DNA from: Cyrtodaria siliqua
Taxonomy: Eukaryota > Mollusca > Bivalvia > Adapedonta > Hiatellidae
Assembly (NCBI GenBank): GCA_037043455.1
Contig: JAWPHD010000001.1
Coordinates: 1,240,001-1,304,000 of the forward strand
Length of the DNA stretch: 64,000 nt
Direction: 5' to 3'
The position numbers and the translations under genes were made by a program. The notes beneath the pieces are model-generated. The model searched no databases, was not told the origin of the DNA, and saw only the letters and a program-made list of their open reading frames with translations. Below are positions 22,411 to 33,420 of this stretch, one piece after another; the stretch's first letter is position 1; each line of letters starts with the position of its first letter.

Positions 22411-23861
22411 TTACTTGCATTTGTACAAATAAATGTTTCATAAAATCACTTTTTAGTTAGGTTTTAAGAAAAGCAATAATTATCAAGAATGGGACTTTTG
22501 ATGAGGTATTAAATTATAAAGACCTAAATCAATTTTAAAAATCTGGAATTGTTATCGTTACTAAATGTCTAGTTTAACGATGTTTAAAAGTCGCATGTTT
22601 TATGAATCCACCCAATGAAACCAAAAAGGAGCCTCCTGCATTGTCATGGCAAAACAATTTATGGACCTACTGGGTATTCACATGAAGCGTTGGCTATAAT
22701 AAGTTGACTACTATAGATTTGTCAACAGCATGGTCAGCATCTATAAAACCTAAAATGAGAAGAATAGTCCTTATATAAACCACAGTACCCAAACGCAATT
22801 GCACCGGAGTTTAACACTGTACAACAAAATAAAACAAAACAAATCAAATTAAATAGTCAATGAATGGGACAATATACAAACATAAAGAGTAATGAATACA
22901 GGGTAAGCGACTTGGAACGGTCAGTGGCAATACGGCCTATTGGTTAACTTAAATTGATGCTATGTGTACACAACCTCGCTATTAACCCTTCTTGACAAGA
23001 CAGTGTTAACAAAATTATATCCCATAAAAAAATAACTCTTTAACAATTATGTCAACACCCAGAAAAATAATAAACGATACACTTAAATGTGTTTGTAAAT
23101 ATGTATATATATATAAACATACTTAATTAGAAACATCTCAGAATATATCCATAAATTTACAGAATGACCAAAGCAGTTGCAGCCAAAGAGAGAACAAATC
23201 TATAAGATTCGATCAAAAAACCTAAGAAATTTTGAGTTGTTTGTTGTTCAAATATATACCCTTAATTTGCACAAAGTACTACCACGAAAGCCATATTATT
23301 ATAGTAATACCGGTATGTCAGACATAGTTTTCTGAGTATTCAAATATTCAACTTTGTACTATCCCGATATCCTGGGTACCGATCCTTATTAGTAAGCGTT
23401 TTTTTGTACCGATCCTTGTGTAAGCGTGTTTTTTTTTTTTTTGTTTTTTTCAAAAACCTCTATGTTATATTTTATGCATATATGTAATGTAATGTTAGGT
23501 AATACAATTATTTAAACGTGATATGATTATTATTGACTGTCTTTTATTAGCGCAAAGACTTTGCCATTAATTGATATTACCAATCGAAACGTAGCAATGG
23601 GTTGGCATATATAAGGCTTATATACATGTTGCTACTTGTGACAGTTCATACACAATACCGTGCATTTGAAAGATTCTTCTTTTGGTACACTTGCGGTTGG
23701 AGTATACTCCTTTGAACAACACATACAAACAAAATATTGCTAGAAAATAATGACTATTGTGAATCCCAGCTTTTTTAATATAATTGTATCATTGATATCA
23801 TCAAGTTTTAGCATTTTAGATGTATGCATTTGATCGCAGTCAGAATCCTTGAGCGTATACA
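22411..23861. other. No gene recognised
   Basis: AT-rich DNA. 22,905-22,945 contains 'cttggaacggtcagtggcaa', a short minus-strand N1/N2 3' UTR remnant. A T-rich run is at 23,428-23,447. No coding evidence. Confidence 0.4.
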
Positions 23862-24185
23862 ACCTGTGGCCCAGTGGATAGTATGGTGGACTTGAAATCC
23901 AGAGAGCCCGGGTTCAATCCTCGACGGCGCCATTGAATTTCGTCAGTGTGTTATTTGGCAAGACAATTTCCCGCGTGAAGACAAAAGTAGCCTCTTACGT
24001 CTCATGGGGACGTACGCTGGGCGGTCCTGTCTATCCTTCAAGTTAAAGAACTATAGTAATCTATTTGTTTTTAATATTATGACAAGTTCCCGGATTTCTA
24101 CGTATAGCCGCCATCTCTCTGGGGGCGGATCTTAATACCATACACGTTTTGATAATCCGTTAAACAAAATATAATTCATACAATT
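23862..24185 (+). mobile_element. tRNA-derived SINE S1, near full length
   Basis: Head: an A-box-like 'tggcccagtggatag' and a B-box 'gggttcaatcc' about 45 nt later, with 'gacttgaaatcc' in the anticodon-arm position (serine-like). The body has 'ggcaagacaatttcccg' and 'ctcatggggacg', and the 3' part 'ctctctgggggcggatctta' and 'ccgttaaacaaaat'. This is the only S1 copy here with an intact head in the plus orientation. Confidence 0.8.
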
Positions 24186-24289
24186 CTGTTTCTTTAAAAG
24201 TGCATCTTCAACCCTCAAAATTAAAAATAAAAAAAATAAGTAAATACTGTTATTGAGATCAATGAAGGATAGTTTAAAGCAGTACATAG

Positions 24290-24512
24290 TCTATTTGTTT
24301 GTTTGTTTGTTTGTTTGTTTGTTTGTTTGTTTGTTTGTTTGTTTGTTTGTTTGTTTGTTTGTATGGTGTTTTACGTCATTTTCAACACATGTAAGGTTAT
24401 ATATTACGGTTGATTTATTCTGGTGGAGCAGACCACCCACTTTTCCTGGGTAAAACCATTACTGTTAACCTCCCGCCATCCGTAAGAATCGACACTTCCT
24501 TACCTTTAAAAA
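24290..24512 (-). mobile_element. SINE S2, 3' part, with long (CAAA)n tail
   Basis: On the minus strand, a body 'ggaagtgtcgattcttacgg', 'gggtaaaaccat' region and 'atgacgtaaaacaccatac', ending in a (caaa)n run (24,292-24,362 on the plus strand reads tttg repeats, about 17 units). The same body is at 57,181-57,365 and 63,529-63,668. Its tRNA-like head is displaced to 25,463-25,556 by an insertion. Confidence 0.8.
24292..24362. repeat. (TTTG)n microsatellite
   Basis: About 17-18 uninterrupted 4-bp units. It forms the tail of the minus-strand SINE S2; other S2 copies have only 1-3 units. Confidence 0.95.
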
Positions 24513-25462
24513 AAGAGTATGATAATGGACCTTTGGAAACGACCGAGCACGACACATACGAAATATTGCAGTCTCGGTTTGATTGAGACTGTTCATGAGC
24601 GGTAGTGAAATTATGCTAGCTACCGCTCACGCCCTCTAGCCCCGGGTTGAGCAGAACTCAATATTCATAAAATCAATAGTACACAATTTTAACCATCCAG
24701 AAGATGGCATGCATATGGCGGTGGACATGGAGTGCACTACTTCCTCATGTCGTACAGCGTATGGTCCCAGTAACTAATAAAATTAAATGCCCCGAAGAGC
24801 GAAATAAACATAATGGAATTTAGTTGCGAACAGCGGTTATGAAGCCTGCGTATCACAAGTAGCAGCCAAAAGGCTAAATTAAAAAGCAGACAACATATCC
24901 TATGAGTGGTTAAACAATACCCAGAGCCTATTATCGGCCGGAGTAGTGGATCCGCCGAACAAAAATTATGTAAGAAAACAAAAGAAATTGAAAATGTACC
25001 TCCGATAACTAAATATAAGTATCGGGCTCAGCGATCTCCAAAGATCGAATGGATAACAGTACTGATTGCAAGCGCGGGGAGACGTTTTACTGCCGCCACA
25101 CTGCACAAGCAACGCCACTGTGCTATAAAAAAAAGAATATGATAATGGACCTTTGGAAACGGACGGTAGTGAAATTATGCTAGCTACCGCTCACGCCTTC
25201 TAGCCCCGGGTTGAGCAGAACTCAATATTTATAAAATCAATAGTACACAATTTTAACCATCCAGATGATGGCATGCATATGGCGGTGGACATGGAGTGCA
25301 CTACTTCCCCATGTCGTACAGCGTATGGTCCCAGTATCTAATAAAATTAAATGCCTTGAAGAGCGAAATAAACATAATAGAATTTAGTTGGGAACAGCGG
25401 TTATAAAGCCTGCGTGTCACAAGTAACAGCCAAAAGACTAAATTAAAAAGCAGACAACATAT
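24513..25462 (-). mobile_element. Tandem pLTR-B insertion (1.5 units) splitting SINE S2
   Basis: First unit 24,513-25,142 (630 bp), second partial unit 25,143-25,462. Both read minus and share 'agtatgataatggacctttgg', hairpin 1, 'ccccgggttgagcagaactc', 'ggcggtggacatggag' and 'taaaaagcagacaacata'. The second unit lacks hairpin 2 and the segment beyond the 'gcagacaacata' words. No RT is attached, so this is a solo tandem pLTR. The open frame at 24,906-25,142 is pLTR sequence. Confidence 0.85.
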
Positions 25463-25556
25463 AAGTCGAGCTTCCAGTGGGATTTGAACCCGCAGCGGTG
25501 AGAGGTGAAGGTTTACAACGCAACTTCGTTAACCATTCGACCTCGGCGACGCTTGG
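25463..25556 (-). mobile_element. SINE S2 tRNA-like head (displaced)
   Basis: On the minus strand, an A-box-like 'ggtcgaatggttaacg' and B-box 'gggttcaaatccc' about 40 nt later, then 'actggaagctcgactt'. The junction 'aagtcgagcttccag' matches the head-body joint of the uninterrupted copy at 57,340-57,365, so this is the missing 5' end of the SINE at 24,290. Not a functional tRNA: the arms do not pair over full length. Confidence 0.8.
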
Positions 25557-26869
25557 GCAGTACATATACCCCTGTATTATAGTATTTGTCATTGTTGCAG
25601 CAACCCCCGTCATTGGCTTTCGATTTTTTTTATGTAACTGTCATTTAGTTTGCATTATTTCTGCATGCACAAAAATAGGTTAAGACTATAGTAAAATGCA
25701 GAGAGTATATTACGAAGGTACTATTGTAACAACTTTACCACTTCTAACACATATTTGCTTGCCATGGTTAGTCGGTAGTACATTTGTTTATGTATTACAC
25801 TTCTTCTTCGATGTTTTAGTGCAAATGCATATAAATAGTTTTTAATTCCATATGCATATTTCTTTATTGTGATTTATGTGAGAGTAGTAATTCAAACTGT
25901 TAAAATAGACATGAATTGAAATTAAAAAGCAATAAAATATACATCTAATTGGATTTTGTGTTTGCACGTGTTAACTATTACTTCAAGTCTTTATTATATA
26001 TGTAATACATATTCAACACATATAATCATAATACGTATTGAATAAAGAATATACCTAAAAATGGACTTATAAAAAGCGAACACACTCACATTTCTCTTAT
26101 CTAGATCTATTGGACAGTTTGTGTCTTTTGTGCAATATATATATATATATATCAGAAAATTAAAATAATAGGGATGTTGCAATTATTCTAAGGAAGACTT
26201 GCACTTCCTGTTCGATGCGTGTATCCTCTTTTCAGGCTTGCTGGACTTATATTTGTAAGCAAAGGCATACACGTTGCATAGTACATACTTTCATTAATAA
26301 TCAAAACAATTCCTAATTCATAATAAAATAACTAAATCATGGTAGAAACGTTGTGAATTAGTGATTCTTTCAATTTTATACATATACATATTTAGTTAAT
26401 CTTAATGCATAAAAACGTGCCGATAGTGGTTGGGGTATTTAACTTCCTGTTGAAAGCACAATAATGATTTTAAGCAGAATACAATGCTGACAAAGCTTAT
26501 TCATTCTGTATTAAATTATTATGAATTATAACTTAATTCCATATGTCAAAAATATATTAACAATTATCAAAAAATATAAATGTGCAAAAATAAACATCCA
26601 TATGTTGATGCTAGGCTACAATGATACACATATTGTTGTTTAAATTAATATAGTATAAGCTACCCGTTCCACACTGCTATAATGGAAAAATGTCATCTAC
26701 AGACATTGTTTATCTAAAATAATAATGGTAGAATTTGCAACCTGAGTTGGTAGTGATATCGAAAATTGTGGGTCCTGGCTCAAGGCCTATAATAAGCAAC
26801 TCACTTTGCTAGTGTTTAATACAGTTATCCTACCATTACCATGATTATTCCTGAATATAGTTGTCTAGG
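25557..26869. other. No gene recognised
   Basis: AT-rich. A short (TA)n lies at about 26,134-26,150. No frame with homology. Confidence 0.4.
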
Positions 26870-27608
26870 GTATCATCCGTTCTAGTTAAAATGTATTTGT
26901 TGAATTGTCTTATAGAATTATGAATGTTTTCTATACAAGTAAGTGAATGTGTATAGTATATAAAATAAACTTACATTTATTTAGTTTCAAAGTTATGACA
27001 TTGTCACTCATTCTCATATCATCACACAGTACACGACAATAAATTGTCAATACATATGTCTCATTATAGATAGGCCTCTTAATGTTAAACCAGGGGCACA
27101 AGAGGGCCTGTATCGCTCTACTTGCTATATGGGGAATACGACGACATCAAGCGAAACTAGGCTTGGTATTGATCATTCCTGCCAAGTTTCACTGAAATCC
27201 AGCCAGGGGTTCAGGAAAGATTGTCAGGATGAAGATTGTGTATATTAGGCCACAACTCATTCAACCAGAACACGGCGATGAAAGGCGCAACTAGGCTTGG
27301 TACTCATCATCCCTGCCACAATGCGTTGAAATTCGGCTAGGAGTTCAGAAGATACTAGTCTGGATAAAGTTTGTTTATCAAAATCTTTAAAGGGCTATAA
27401 CTCCACAGAAATCATTCAACCGGACCACGGCAATGACATTCACAACTAGGCCTGGTACTGATCATCTCTGCAAAGTTTCACACTGAAATCTGGCCAGGGG
27501 TTCAGGAGAATTAGTCTGGACAAAATGTGTATTAAAACATTTAAAGGGCCATAACTCGGCCAAACATCGTTCAATCAGAATACAGCGATGACAGGCATAA
27601 CTAATCAG
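26870..27608 (+). repeat. Satellite-bearing dispersed element, copy 2 (left part)
   Basis: 26,870-27,130 aligns with 13,128-13,375. From 27,140 a roughly 140-bp tandem unit begins ('aactaggcttggtattgatcattcctgccaagtttcactgaaatcc..ggggttcagga', about 3.3 units), which resumes at 30,836 after a Naiad cluster. Confidence 0.7.
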
Positions 27609-28050
27609 TAGTGTTATTTTTACTGGTCCTTTGGGACCAACGAGCCCAATATAGGTGACTTTGAAGTAGAATACCGCTTAAGCCGGTGCTAGGGGCCGTG
27701 AGAGGTGAGGCTTCTTGCATTACTTCTCATGAACAGACTCAAAAACCGAGTCTGCTGTTTATTCTCTTAATTGTGTTTGTTGCTCCCAAAGGATCACCTT
27801 TATCAGTATTTATTAACATTCATACTAACGTTCGTTGAGTGCAGCGTGTCGGCTGTAAAAAGTCTTCCCGTGCTACAAATCAGTAATGTTATTTTTACTG
27901 GTCCTTTGGGACCAACGAGCCCAAAATAGGTGGCTTTGTAAGAGAATACCGCTTAAGCCGGTGCTAGGGGGCGTGATAGGTGTTGCTTCTTGCATTGCTT
28001 CTAGACTCAATAAAACCTAGTCTGCTGCTTTATTCTCTGAATTGACCCCT
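27609..28050 (+). mobile_element. Tandem pLTR-A (1.6 units)
   Basis: 'gttatttttactggtcctttg' at 27,612 and 27,888 gives a 276-bp period. Each unit has 'aagtagaataccgcttaagc' or a close variant and 'ccggtgctaggggg' or 'ccggtgctaggggc'. Hairpin 1 and hairpin 2 are well kept in the first unit; the second unit has lost the right side of hairpin 1 ('cattgcttctagactc'). Confidence 0.85.
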
Positions 28051-28660
28051 CTACACTCAGTCATTCGCTTCATTTTTCATTTGTGCGATGACTGGACTAC
28101 CTCTTGGGACTCTATGATTGTACCTACTGAAACCACAACTAAGGGAGTTGTCTTTCGTCTCTCGGGTTTTCTGGATTTACCCTAGATTGGTTTTCTCTTT
28201 AGCTGCAACTACTATGGTGGTTCAGTACGATTCTGGATACATCCTGAGATGTTTATTATTTTGTATGTGTTTCTTTAGTTAGTTTCTCTGGACGTGGACT
28301 TTATTGTTAGAGAATTCCTTTTGATGGGATGTAGTTTTGTTTACACTGTATTGTCTATTTGGGCGCTGAAGACAGGATAATTGCAAGGATTGTGCGCATA
28401 TAAAATCGATTCAAGCTAACCAGTAAGCCTTATTGCCTACTGACCGTTCCAGGTCGGTAATCCTGTCTTCACCACCCTTTCTGTTGTTTTTGTCTCTTTC
28501 ATTGTATTATCAAGTCCTTGTTTGCAGTACAGTGCGGACCTACGATGCCATTGCGTTCGGACGCTGTGGTTTCTATAGGACCCTATATCTCATTTATTCA
28601 GAACTACCTTGTCTTAGAGGAAATATACCCGCAGGCCGTATCAACCTCTCATCATAACCG
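28051..28660 (+). mobile_element. Naiad N2 RT tail and 3' UTR
   Basis: Joined to the preceding pLTR-A. Begins at the RT tail ('gacccctctacactcagtca') and runs through the N2 UTR to 'gcgttcggacgctgtggttt'. A (CTA)n microsatellite follows within 20 bp of its end. Open frames at 28,433-28,715 are UTR plus microsatellite. Confidence 0.8.
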
Positions 28661-28663
28661 ACA

Positions 28664-28840
28664 TCCATACCGCTACTACTTCTACTACTACTACTACTAC
28701 TACTATTTACCCTAACATTACGACTACCCTTATCATTGTCATGACTACAATACCTACTATCTACCCTATCACTACTACTCTACTACTACTACTACTATTA
28801 CTACTACTACTCCTCCTACTGCTCCTTCCACTGGGCTGCT
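28664..28840. repeat. (TAC)n / (CTA)n microsatellite cluster
   Basis: Two trinucleotide runs (28,672-28,705 and 28,777-28,815) with interrupted (ta)-containing spacers and a 'ctcctcctactgctcctt' tail. Leu-rich open frames here are artefacts. Confidence 0.9.
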
Positions 28841-29276
28841 TTTCACCTTTTAGCCTATTGTTTCTTTCAATGAGTGCATATCCATTTTTGTTTGATTATC
28901 CGATACACTACTTACATAATAATTATATTGAACCATGATGTTTACCCTACATCTCATAAACTAATTACACTACAAGTGTTTGTTTGTCTACCTTTATGTA
29001 TGTCCTACGATGACTTAATGTATTGTGAATACATAGACAAATGAACGCACATGTCCCTTGAGTGTATATGAAAATACTTCACTAATCTAGGAACGTTTAC
29101 ACGCACCTGGCTACGCGTTACAGACAGTAACCACTTCTTACTTAAGGTTAAATAATCTACTTTAGTTTAATATACGTACGATAAGTGCTTCTACAAGCTT
29201 TTTGACCTTTTGACCATAATTACCAGACAAATGTGTCTATCTTGCACATTTAGTCTACTATATCTACACACTAAAC
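28841..29276. other. No gene recognised
   Basis: AT-rich spacer between the microsatellite and the N2 RT fragment. Nothing named. Confidence 0.4.
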
Positions 29277-29970
29277 TTGATCGTGGTCTATAAACTTCGA
29301 AATTTAAAGGGGTCTGACGGGTTTCCTGACCGCTTTACAAATTTAATCAGGAAGTTCGTCAGAAAAGGATATAACCCTTTGGTTTTACAGCCCACTGCAA
29401 GTTTAGTGATTGACCCCCCTACAGTCAGTCATTACGCTTCACTTTTCACTTGTTCTCTGACTGGACTACCTCTTCGGACTCTATGATTGTACCTACTGAA
29501 ACCCCAACTAAGGGAGATGGGTGCATGAGCTTTCGTCCCTCGGGTTTTCTGGTCTTACCCTAGATTGGTTTTCTCTTTAGCTGCAAATACTATGGTTGTT
29601 CAGTACGATTCTGGATACATCCTGAGATGTTTATTATTTTATATATGTTTCTTTAGTTAGTTTCTCTGGATGTGGACATTATTGTTAGATAATACCTTTT
29701 GATGGGATGTAGTTTTGTTTACACTGTCTTGTCTGTTTGGGCGCTGAAGACAGGATAATAGCGAGGATTGTGCGCATATAAAATCGATTTAAGCGAACTA
29801 GTAGGCCTTATTGCCTACTGACCGTTCCAAGTCGGTAGCCTGTATTCACCACACTTTCTGATTTTTTTTGTCTCTTTCATTGTATTTTCAAGTCCTTGTT
29901 TGCAGTACTGTGCGGACCTACGATGCCATTGCGTTCGGACGCTGTGGCTTCTAAAGGACCATATATCTCG
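29277..29970 (+). pseudogene. Naiad N2 copy: RT C-terminus and 3' UTR
   Basis: 29,277-29,486 encodes VYKLRNLKGSDGF, FTNLIRKFVRKGYNPLVLQ and TASLVIDPPTVSHYASLFTC, homologous to the N1 block VIYKLRKILGHDHFH..FVKRGYDPIILQ..VVDPFTVRHYAFLFNC at about half identity. So N2 is a separate subfamily rather than a mutated N1. The frame ends at a TGA after LPLRTL. The UTR matches 3.92-4.54 and 28.05-28.66 kb. It is followed directly by pLTR-A units. Confidence 0.85.
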
Positions 29971-30835
29971 CTTTTGTTGCTCCCAAAGGATCAACTTTAT
30001 CAGTATTTATCAACATTCACAAATGTTCGTTTAGTGCAGTGTGGCGGCTGTAAAATGTCTCCCCGTGCTACGAATCAGTAGTGTTATTTTTACTGGTCCT
30101 TTGGGACCAACGAGCCCAATATAGGTGGCTTTGAAGTAGAATACCGCTTAAGCCGGTGCTAGGGGGCGTGAGAGGTGTTGCTTTTTTCATTACTTCTCAT
30201 GACCAGACTCAATAAAACCGAGTCTGCTGCTTTATTCTCTTAATTGCGTTTGTTGCTCCCAAAGGATCAACTTTATCAGTATTTATCAACATTCACACTA
30301 GCGTTCGTTTAGTGCAGTGTGGCGGTCCCCGTGCTACGAATCAGTAGTGTTACTTTTTACTGGTCCTTTGGGACCAACGTGCCCAATATAGGTGGCTTTG
30401 AAGTAGAATACCGATTAAGCCGGTGCTAGGGGGCGTGAGAGGTGTTGCTGATTTCATTAGTTCTCATGAACAGACTCAATAAAATTGAGTCTGCTGCTTT
30501 ATTCTCTTAATTGTATTTGTTGCTCCCAAAGGATCATCTTTATCAGTATTTATTAACATTCACACTAACGTTCGTTTAGTGCAGTGTAGCGACTGCAAAA
30601 TGTATTTCCGTGCTACAAATCAGTAGTGTTATTTTTACTGGTCCTTTGGGGACAACGAGCCCACTATAGGTGGCTTTGAAGTAGAATACAGCTTAAGCCG
30701 GTGCTAGGAGGCGTGAGCGGTGTTGCTTCTTTCATTACTTCTCATGAGCAGACTCAATAAAACCGAGTCTGCTGCTTTATTCTCTTAATTGTTTTTGTTG
30801 CTCCCAAAGGATCACCTTTATCAGTATTTATTGAT
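29971..30835 (+). mobile_element. Tandem pLTR-A array (about 3 units)
   Basis: 'actggtcctttggg' recurs at about 30,092, 30,359 and 30,637 (267-278 bp period). Each unit contains the two hairpins; the first and third differ at several sites, mostly outside the stems. The array ends at 30,835, where the host satellite resumes ('tgatactgaccatccctgc'). Confidence 0.85.
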
Positions 30836-31017
30836 ACTGACCATCCCTGCAAAGTTTCGTTGAAATCCAGCCTAGGGTTCAAGAGAAATAGACCGAACAA
30901 AATGTGAGTATTACAACCTTTAAAGGGCTACTCCGCCAAGGAACATTCAAGCGGAACATAGTGATGATATGCACCACTAGGCCTGGTACTGATAATTCCT
31001 GCAAATATAGATAAAAA
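30836..31017 (+). repeat. 140-bp satellite, continuation of copy 2
   Basis: 'tgatactgaccatccctgcaa' and 'gaaatccagcctagggttca' match the units at 27.14-27.6 kb, so the 3.2-kb Naiad cluster at 27,609-30,835 sits inside one array. Confidence 0.75.
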
Positions 31018-31118
31018 AATCGAACAGGAAAAGTAGCATTCAAGGACGACAGTGAACCACAAACACACACAGAAACAAAGAACAATATATATAAATAGGG
31101 TAACCGCCTTGGAACCTT
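31018..31118 (-). mobile_element. Naiad N1 3' terminus
   Basis: Minus-strand last roughly 100 nt ('gatataaaaaaatcgaacag' class start, 'aaggacgacagtgaacc', 'gggtaaccgccttgg'). It is located at the boundary between the 140-bp and 170-bp satellites. Confidence 0.75.
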
Positions 31119-31990
31119 TATAACTATTGTGTTACTGTTTCGCTCTGGCTGGTTTTCGAACTTTCCGAGCTTTTATTGATATTAACAGACTGGTAAAGAT
31201 CAAATAATAAATGAAGATGCTAGAGTGTTCACCTAGCAGAAAATAGATTTTTTCAGTAAAAAACAAGGGCCATAACTCTAGTATTACTTAGACAATTTAG
31301 CAATGTTTGAACTTTTCCAAGTTTTCATTGATATTAACAATCTGTGCAAGGTTGGTAAAGATCAAATAATAAATGAAGGTGCTAGAGTGTTCACAAGGCA
31401 GAAAATGGTATTTTTCAGAAAAATCAAGGGGCATAACTCTGATATTTCTCGTCCAATTTAGCGTTTTTTGAATTTGTCCAAGCTTTCATTGATATTAACA
31501 ATATGTGCAAATTTGGTAAAGATTAAATTATAAATGAAGGTACTAGAGTGTTCACGAGGCAGAAAATGGCATTCTTCGGAGAAAAACAAGGGCCATAACT
31601 CCTCTGTCATGAACTCAATGTAGCTGATTTTCAAACGTGTCCATGCTTACATTGATATTAACAATCTATGAAAGTTTGATAAAGATCAATTATTAAATGA
31701 AGGTGCTAGAGAGTTCACAAGGCCGAAAATGACATTCTTCATAAAAATCAAGGGCCATAACTCCGTTGAAACTAATCCGATATAGCTGGGGGGTTTTCAA
31801 ACAATCGGAGCTTTTATTGATATAAAGACGTTAGCAAAGTTTCATGAATATCCGATCAATAATGAAGGCCCTAGTGTGTTCACAATGCAAACGTTAATGG
31901 ACGACGGACGACAACGGACAACTCGGCATCCCATAAACTCTAAAAATGGTGGTGTAAATAAATACACTTCTCCTATTGTTTTAAAGAGAC
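31119..31990 (+). repeat. 170-bp satellite, copy 2, with (GGACGAC)n end
   Basis: About five units with 'tttcattgatattaacaatctgtgcaag', 'gtgctagagtgttcacaagg' and 'caagggccataactc', a short 'gacgacggacgac' run at 31,898-31,915, and the tail 'ggtgtaaataaatacactt..ttttaaagaga' as at 14.46-14.51 kb. Confidence 0.8.
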
Positions 31991-32039
31991 TGTCTGCAAA
32001 TAGGTACAGTAATGACATTACAATAAATAAATACAATTA

Positions 32040-32250
32040 AATTAGAAACATCTAGCGGCTTTTTTGCCACTGTACGTTCCAAGGCGGTAGCCCTATTGTC
32101 AACCATTGTGTTTGTGATGTTTTATCTTGCCTTTAATTCATCTTTATATACAGTTGTTCTTTGTCTCTTAGTGTTTTTGTGGTTGACTGTTCCTTGAATG
32201 GTACTTCTGCTCTTCGATTTTTATATCTACTTTTACATATAAAGGCCATA
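32040..32250 (+). mobile_element. Naiad N1 3' end fragment
   Basis: 'agcggcttttttgccactgtacgttccaaggcgg' region through 'ttcgatttttatatctac'. It follows the satellite tail exactly as at 14,516, so the two loci share a compound structure. Confidence 0.75.
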
Positions 32251-32384
32251 ACAAAAAACGTATACTTAAACTTGAGAAAAAAATCCAACGCCATAATTTA
32301 TCCTCACCAGACCTGCCCTCAAAAATACTTAAAAAAAAAGATAAATCATATACAGTTCAATATACCGTGCGAGATGTCATACAA

Positions 32385-33008
32385 AAGTGGGTAAGTATAT
32401 ACATTTTCCATGAAGATATCACGTATACAATCTATGTAAATATATTAATATTCTATAAAGATATCACATATACAAGCTATGTATTTATAGTAATGTTCTA
32501 TGAAGATATCACATATACAAGCTAGGTAAGTATATTAATGTTCTATGAATATATCACATATACAAGCTAGGTAAGAGTATAAAAGTTCTAAGAAGATATC
32601 ACATATACAAGCTATGTAAGTATATACATGTTACATGTACAAGCTATGTAAGTATATTAATGTTCTATGAAGATATCACATGTACAAGCTATGTAGGTAT
32701 ATTAATGTCCTATGAAGATATCAGATATACAAGCTATGTAAGTATATAAATGTTCTATGAAGATATCACATATACAAGCTATGTAAGTATATTAATGTTA
32801 TATGAAGATATCACATGTACAAGCTATGTAAGTATATAAATGTTCTATGACGATATCACATATACAAGCTATGTAAGTATATTAATGTTCTATGAAGATA
32901 TCATATATACAAGCTATGTAAGTATATAAATGTTCTATGAAGATATCACATATACAAGCTATGTAAGTATATTAATCTATGAAGATATCACATATACAAA
33001 CTATGAAT
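32385..33008. repeat. 45-bp satellite (about 14 units)
   Basis: Unit 'agatatcacatatacaagct' followed by 'atgtaagtatattaatgttctatga'. Several units are shortened by 7-20 bp. The array lies between a plus-strand Naiad 3' end (left) and a minus-strand one (right). Confidence 0.9.
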
Positions 33009-33045
33009 TAATGAAACATTTCCATTAACTTCTATTTGCATAAAA

Positions 33046-33225
33046 AATTATAAAAAGATCGGACAGGGAAAGTAGCATTCAAGGATAACAGTCAACCACA
33101 AAACACAGAAACAAACACGCAAACAGACTAACAAGAAGGCAAAAGTAATAATAAATGCAAACGACATCACAAACACAAAAGGGTTGACAATAGGTCTACC
33201 GCCTTGGAACGGTCAATTTCAAAGT
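33046..33225 (-). mobile_element. Naiad N1 3' end fragment
   Basis: Begins with the terminal 'ataaaaagatcggacaggg' and carries the 'caacagtcaacc'-type and 'gggttgacaatagg' blocks to 'ccttggaacggtca', then switches to pLTR-B. Confidence 0.8.
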
Positions 33226-33420
33226 AAGCCATATGGCGGTGGACATAGAGATTTTCCTCCCCCATGTCCAGCTGTGTATGGTCCCAGTATCTAACAAAAT
33301 ACTATGCCCCGAAGAGCGAAATAAACAAAATGGAATTTAGTTGGGAGCAGCGGTTATGAAGCCTGCATATCAGAAGTAACAGCCAAAAGACTAAATTAAA
33401 AAGCAGACAACATATCCTAT
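33226..33420 (-). mobile_element. pLTR-B fragment
   Basis: Middle part of pLTR-B ('atggcggtggacatagag', 'ccccgaagagcgaaataaac', 'aaaagcagacaacatatcct'), directly joined at both sides to Naiad UTR (left) and RT (right). Confidence 0.8.

Noticed and set aside
24513..25142. Hammerhead ribozyme in the pLTR
   Set aside because: No CUGAnGA..GAAA core could be found in either strand of the pLTR copies.
30148..30222. Hairpin 2 as a SECIS (ATGA before it, AA in the loop)
   Set aside because: The 3' strand has no GA to complete the quartet and the helix is only 7 bp.
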